Assembly: GCA_950022655.1 (NCBI GenBank)
Contig: OX465584.1
Span: forward strand, 31,438,988 to 31,502,987
Direction: 5' to 3'
DNA length: 64,000 bases
Source: Alentia gelatinosa
Taxonomy: Eukaryota; Annelida; Polychaeta; Phyllodocida; Polynoidae
The translations under genes and the position numbers were made by a program. Positions 63,201-64,000 of the stretch are shown piece after piece. Below the pieces are notes generated by a model. The model was not told the origin of the DNA. It made no database searches and was given only the letters and a program-made list of their open reading frames with translations. Position 1 is the stretch's first letter; every line of letters starts with the position of its first letter.

Positions 63201-63924
63201 CATTCCCCAACCATAGTCACAAGCCACCATTGCCTGGAAGCAAGGTAAGAACGAGTAGCAGCTGGGGCAACTAAAACACACTATTCTCTGCCATTATAAT
63301 GATGGTTTTTGCCCATTATTCATTGGTAACGTCATCGCTTCTCATACCTCTATATAACATTTTTCAAAAATGATAATTTTACACTGTGTTTTTTGTCTCC
63401 CAGGACTTTGACGGTAACTATGACGTCAATACGACTATGACTTTGACCCTTGACCCGCCGATCCTTGGAAGGTACATCCGCATCAATCCCCGCACCTGGT
63501 CGAACCAGATCGCCATGAGACTGGACTTTGTGGGCTGTACGCAGGCGGAGAAAGCTTATTGTAAGTGGTGCACAATTAAATCTGTGCTGAAAATAATAAA
63601 CAAATAAACTATTTTAAGTGGCTTCGGTAAATATAAAAGACAATATTTTACTGATATGATCCATTTCGAAAGAAAAAAGGCAACCTTTCACAAAGTTATT
63701 GTGGTATTCAACATGCCAGACTAGATTCATGGCGTGTTCTTTGTTTTCTCGCGGCAGACGAGACCTCGTGTGAGCGGTGCGAGACGTCGTGGTACTGCAC
63801 GGGTGACGGCGAGCGGCGTCCGTGCGGACGCTGCGTCGGGACTGACAACGCGACGTGCGCTGCCAACGTGACGGAACACTCGTTCGGGGCCTCCGACTCG
63901 TGCAGCCCGTGTCCCAATGGATGG
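30459..63924 (+). CDS. Giant multidomain extracellular LRR / FN3 / fibro-slime / cadherin / F5-8C protein, 3' end outside window
   Basis: Forty exons join with matching phases into 1,910 codons without a stop. The exons are 30459-30600, 33129-33276, 33719-33787, 34259-34333, 35325-35387, 36005-36082, 36664-36732, 37035-37106, 37355-37432, 37838-37909, 38317-38388, 39076-39234, 40112-40189, 40600-40734, 41391-41540, 44963-45112, 45554-45619, 46051-46194, 46624-46767, 47077-47220, 47538-47672, 48668-48817, 49546-49764, 49986-50132, 51367-51585, 52405-52589, 52898-53006, 53833-54050, 54780-55140, 55761-55936, 56615-56712, 57176-57407, 58610-58741, 59231-59424, 59615-59784, 61435-61697, 62174-62284, 62596-62774, 63404-63560 and 63758-63924. 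The order of domains suggests a secreted or membrane-anchored adhesion or recognition protein. No transmembrane segment is seen before the window ends. I do not recognise a named orthologue. The weakest splice site is the donor at 47673 (GTCTGA). Confidence 0.85.
32265..32870. repeat. CATGC-rich minisatellite in intron 1 of the large gene
   Basis: Degenerate tandem units of about 10 and 20 bp built on CACCCAGCATGCC. The clean part is about 32265-32650; after it, sparser units run in the reverse sense (GGCATGCTGA, 32680-32870). Open frames here are low-complexity artefacts. Confidence 0.8.
33719..51585 (+). CDS. Exons 3-25: about 37 leucine-rich repeats
   Basis: Twenty-three exons of 63 to 219 nt, all multiples of three, code residues about 97-992. 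Most short exons (63-78 nt) hold one repeat; the 135-159-nt exons hold two; the two 219-nt exons hold three. Typical repeats read LxLxxNxLxxLPxxxFxxLxxL, for example LSNNKLTRLPMGGDF (exon 20) and LQLDNNKITVIPDDAF (exon 18). Every intron in the block is phase 2 and falls in the same conserved Leu/Ile/Val codon, usually CT or TT plus the first base of the next exon. The early repeats (exons 3-7) are more degenerate. LRR solenoids bind proteins or glycans; the ligand is unknown. Confidence 0.87.
34661..34945. mobile_element. MITE family with GGCGTCCACC termini, copy B, 285 bp
   Basis: Ends AGGCCTGGCGTCCACC and GGTGGACGCCGGGCCT, with TA on both sides. Close full-length copy of 7706-7992. It lies in the intron between exons 4 and 5 of the large gene. 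Confidence 0.82.
39371..39899. mobile_element. Long foldback element, about 529 bp
   Basis: Ends TAGTCAGGGGGCCAG and CTGGCCCCCTGACTA. Long arms pair: CGTTCCATGGAAGTATAGCA with TGCTATACTTCCATGGAACG, and later CAGAGGGTTCTGAAATTGAG with CTCAATTTCAAAACCCTCTG. Lies in the intron between exons 12 and 13. Confidence 0.82.
40860..41060 (+). pseudogene. Decayed reverse transcriptase fragment
   Basis: From 40860 the frame reads VPQGSVVGPTIFLIFIKN, which is RT motif B with its downstream block. Further on, at about 41010-41025, YLGAL resembles the YLGI thumb motif, in a shifted frame. No open frame connects them. It lies in the intron between exons 14 and 15. It differs from the intact RT copy in the next intron, so it is an older, separate insertion. 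Confidence 0.6.
41638..42270 (+). pseudogene. LINE endonuclease domain, N-terminally truncated
   Basis: The open frame reads ALSETWL, GGGVALYVGNHL, IALYRPPGENPG, WILGDVNVNA, then TKIDHIYTN and LSDHVM. These are the later blocks of an apurinic-endonuclease-like domain (SETWL, RPPG, GD-N, T-ID, SDH). The N-terminal catalytic blocks are missing. The frame ends at a TAA (42268-42270). The next codons continue the same frame into the reverse transcriptase part, so the stop is most simply a point mutation in one long ORF. Confidence 0.8.
42271..44391 (+). CDS. LINE reverse transcriptase
   Basis: About 707 codons open to TAA at 44389. Visible blocks: NWRPITVLSF, NQFGFLPGRSTA, FLDFQKAFDSVNHN (motif A), GVPQGSVLGPLLF (motif B), VILYADDCVLM (motif C with the YADD pair), KTKVMWLG and YKYLGI (thumb). 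No internal stop or frameshift is seen, so this part is young. Codons are strongly A-ending, unlike the host exons on either side. The first in-frame ATG is at 42313; the natural start lies in the upstream endonuclease part. No RNase H domain is present. Confidence 0.87.
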   Translation, partial: RDLKLLDKTKLKNIMQEYDIEEGLTEEEPCKNFINYLENKLNQDCPIKTRGVRTMNNVALPKNVNVMIERRKYLLIKLLKEKGGTESYKQILDEIRKLRKEISVGIRRFQGKQIQKSLNANQKNPKRFWRSLNGIWKGENIKNSGYPIIESQDKQKICNDINEHFVNIGVVDTNNTETTDEHNRHIEEEMMIKDLDNYETTKEEIVRILKNMDNGKSTGFEFVQSGFLKKLLLIDPSILCNLINFSLKYAKFPDILKNGCITPLPKEGNLVSFNNWRPITVLSFISKIYKKVIHRIILEHLLLHDIIDKNQFGFLPGRSTAQASFIIVNEIHKQLNDKNLILVSFLDFQKAFDSVNHNILIRKLVNVKLDHNIVVLMIEYLKNRLIKTKMFDLLSPEIITKCGVPQGSVLGPLLFIIFINELCKVINYGKVILYADDCVLMVSGKNQEEIVEKMEADLKEVCRWTTKNRIGVNYKKTKVMWLGNQKGLNKSMNIRMGDELIKAVETYKYLGIVIDNKLNFNAQIDHVSKNVNGKIYKLRKIRYMLTLEAAIKIAKQMIMPILEYSDFIYYSTSQKNRDKLQVLLNRTLRVALGIRKARDMGTKDIYERCKVRKLEIRRAGHLLSLMKWWTTDRGNIFEQTLNRTRGDQKIKIKLPKPKLEKYRHSPVYVGALMWAKLRGETQRIEKPDRFKMKIKEVLHDILEEVN
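48000..48300. mobile_element. MITE-like element with GTTCCACCAACTAGGC end
   Basis: GC-rich insert in the intron between exons 21 and 22. Its right end, GCCTAGTTGGTGGAACACTC, is the reverse complement of the left end of the 57823 element. Its left edge is uncertain. Confidence 0.55.
51140..51210. repeat. (TA)n microsatellite
   Basis: About 70 bp of TA in the intron between exons 24 and 25. It produces IYIYIY open frames that are artefacts. Confidence 0.95.
51586..51945 (+). repeat. Minisatellite of splice-donor-like units
   Basis: Starts at the donor of exon 25 (CCTGTGAGTTATCACTCT). Variants of CTGTGAGTTATCACTCTCCT recur about nine times, cleanest in 51745-51945. Intact GTGAGT cores recur at 51764 and 51903. 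Confidence 0.65.
52405..52589 (+). CDS. Exon 26: LRRCT cap
   Basis: The exon closes the last repeat with DLGTNPLSCDCYAYATL and then GGECSAN and DFLCS. This is the NPxxCDC start and two later cysteines of an LRR C-terminal cap, so the LRR array is a complete, capped extracellular unit. It enters in phase 2 and leaves in phase 1. This is where the gene's intron phase changes from 2 to 1. Confidence 0.87.
52898..54050 (+). CDS. Exons 27-28: fibronectin type III domain
   Basis: Residues about 1055-1163. The first exon (52898-53006) reads PFNVTVSAPGDYQLQLDWEAP, the A and B strands with the conserved Trp. The second (53833-54050) continues WTYNATCTSSS with a central YVCQMALGQEG, the Tyr-containing F-strand pattern of FN3. 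The intron lies between the C and C' strands, in phase 2. The pair is bounded by phase-1 introns on both sides. Several N-x-T/S sites suggest N-glycosylation. Similarity to FN3 is moderate; an Ig-like fold is the alternative. Confidence 0.68.
54780..57407 (+). CDS. Exons 29-32: fibro-slime (PA14-like) domain
   Basis: Residues about 1164-1400. In order I see YDFSAAHPDFSG, FSHWFRSSSGVNQAF, YWVSAWHPLDG, then HNFGFTAAVRAGFKFSG, GGGDELWVYVNRVLVLQV and YHIDFFIAERKLCTSSVYLET. These match the successive signatures of the fibro-slime family: HPDF, WF, the P-L/I-DG stretch, HNF-FT, the DDD-WVFINGKLV calcium loop, and DFF-AER-S-T. The acidic loop is GDE rather than DDD. The family is known from Dictyostelium prespore-inducing factors and Fibrobacter surface proteins and is related to PA14 sugar-binding folds. 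The first exon is 361 nt and GC-rich. Its donor at 55141 is GTGACT, and the joined frame runs through HNFG-FTAAV, which supports it. Confidence 0.82.
55486..55556 (+). repeat. Possible tRNA-derived (SINE head) fragment
   Basis: GCTCCATCGATAGTG resembles an A box, and GGTTCGAGG, about 37 nt on, resembles a B box. The T stem does not pair, so this is not a working tRNA gene. It lies in an intron of the large gene. Confidence 0.3.
57288..61697 (+). CDS. Exons 32 (end) to 36: two cadherin-like repeats
   Basis: Residues about 1410-1705. Coding pieces are the end of 57176-57407, then 58610-58741, 59231-59424, 59615-59784 and 61435-61697. The first repeat contains HFEVKAD, GLLTLKTAVDYEVAQRY, VVDTNA and ends VRVKVTDVNDNCPVL, the cadherin DxNDN linker that binds calcium. 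The second has LRLNATDADSAANGEVGYY and ends FTVLAIDAGSPPRGATGNV. The intron at 59425 splits the repeat just before VKVTDVNDN. The region before the first repeat (57300-57407) is weakly similar and may be linker. Calcium-dependent rod formation is known for the family; adhesion here is inferred. Confidence 0.78.
57823..58325. mobile_element. MITE-like compound insertion in the intron between exons 32 and 33
   Basis: Left end GTGTTCCACCAACTAGGC. Further GTGGAACACC / GTTCCACC blocks occur at about 58150 and 58300. The right edge is uncertain. It holds the nested element at 57887-58121. Confidence 0.5.
57887..58121. mobile_element. Nested foldback element, 235 bp
   Basis: Ends AGGGAGCTGTTTCGAAAGT and ACTTTTGAAACAGCTCCCT. 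The same GGGAGCTGTTTC motif reappears as a mini-hairpin at 58423-58475 (GGGAGCTGTTTCAAAAC ... GTTTTGAAACACCTCCC). Confidence 0.68.
59785..61434. other. Intron 35 of the large gene
   Basis: No coding signal. Contains hairpin H6. Confidence 0.6.
60588..60738. repeat. Palindromic hairpin H6
   Basis: Arms TTTTGGTCAAAGCAGTCGTT and its near complement GACTTCTTTGACCAAAA, plus CGAGTTTGATGC with GCATTCAAACGAG, around GACAGCCGAGTGAATATCAC (60661-60680). Confidence 0.78.
62174..63560 (+). CDS. Exons 37-39: F5/8C (discoidin) domain
   Basis: Residues about 1706-1854, exons 62174-62284, 62596-62774 and 63404-63560. It begins CERNSGMEAGYILDDKITSS and has RLNSLGWIPE, QWISVDLSAPYRFKF, WVTSFRILYSDDGSTF, then DFDGNYD, GRYIRINPRTW and MRLDFVGC. 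These are the full-length landmarks of the coagulation factor 5/8 type C fold, including the first and last cysteines that pair. The module is bounded by phase-1 introns on both sides. Such domains bind lipids, collagen or glycans; the ligand is unknown here. Confidence 0.9.
63758..63924 (+). CDS. Exon 40: ephrin-receptor-like Cys-rich module (partial)
   Basis: Reads YETSCERCETSWYCTGDG, RPCGRCVGTDNATC, then EHSFGASDSCSPCPNGW before a GTGAGT donor at 63925. Cysteine spacing of the C-x2-C and C-x2-C-x-GW kind resembles ephrin-receptor-like / GCC2-GCC3 repeats, which usually occur in series. More repeats, and perhaps a membrane anchor, are expected beyond 64,000. Confidence 0.65.
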
Positions 63925-64000
63925 GTGAGTCAACGAGTATACCATGTGGCATATTGAACCGAGGCATATGAGGGATACCCTAGTCAGTTCCCTCCCATTG

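Noticed and set aside
63614..63967. 117-codon minus frame rich in Arg and Ser
   Set aside because: Antisense to the Cys-rich exon 40.
1..64000. CRISPR array, bacterial operon or prophage
   Set aside because: No regularly spaced repeats of that kind; the genes have introns and animal extracellular domains.

Overview
This is a eukaryotic genomic window. Genes are split into short exons with GT-AG introns, the DNA is AT-rich (exons are locally GC-rich), and there are many short inverted-repeat transposons, LINE-type retroelement remnants and metazoan-only extracellular domains. The domain shuffling, the C-type lectin, the palindromic/MITE load and TTAGGG-like repeats suggest an invertebrate animal. 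My best guess is a cephalochordate (Branchiostoma). That is inference; no sequence search was possible.

Layout. 1-5475: decayed non-LTR retrotransposon RNase H fragments, a 216-bp foldback element, and otherwise unassigned DNA. 5476-15028 (minus strand): a complete four-exon secreted C-type lectin gene (182 residues). Its introns are packed with short inverted-repeat elements, a telomere-like block inside an inverted repeat, and palindromic hairpins. 15029-30458: about 15 kb with no gene I can support, but with several MITE families, hairpins, direct repeats and nested TIR elements. 30459-63924 (plus strand): one large gene that continues past the right edge.

I assembled 40 consecutive coding exons of this large gene by matching splice sites and reading frame. 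Together they give 5,730 nt, or 1,910 codons, with no in-frame stop. Domain order: signal peptide, LRRNT, about 37 leucine-rich repeats, LRRCT, fibronectin type III, fibro-slime/PA14-like, two cadherin-like repeats, F5/8C (discoidin), then an ephrin-receptor-like Cys-rich module cut by the window end. Introns in the LRR part are all phase 2 and split the same Leu/Ile codon. After the LRRCT, modules are flanked by phase-1 introns.

The two genes encode secreted or cell-surface recognition-type proteins in opposite orientation. Nothing in the sequence shows that they act together. The large gene is the most notable object here. It has an unusual domain combination, and 23 consecutive LRR exons are each skippable without a frame change. 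One of its introns holds a nearly intact 5'-truncated non-LTR retrotransposon, and others hold a long foldback element, MITEs and a minisatellite made of splice-donor-like units.
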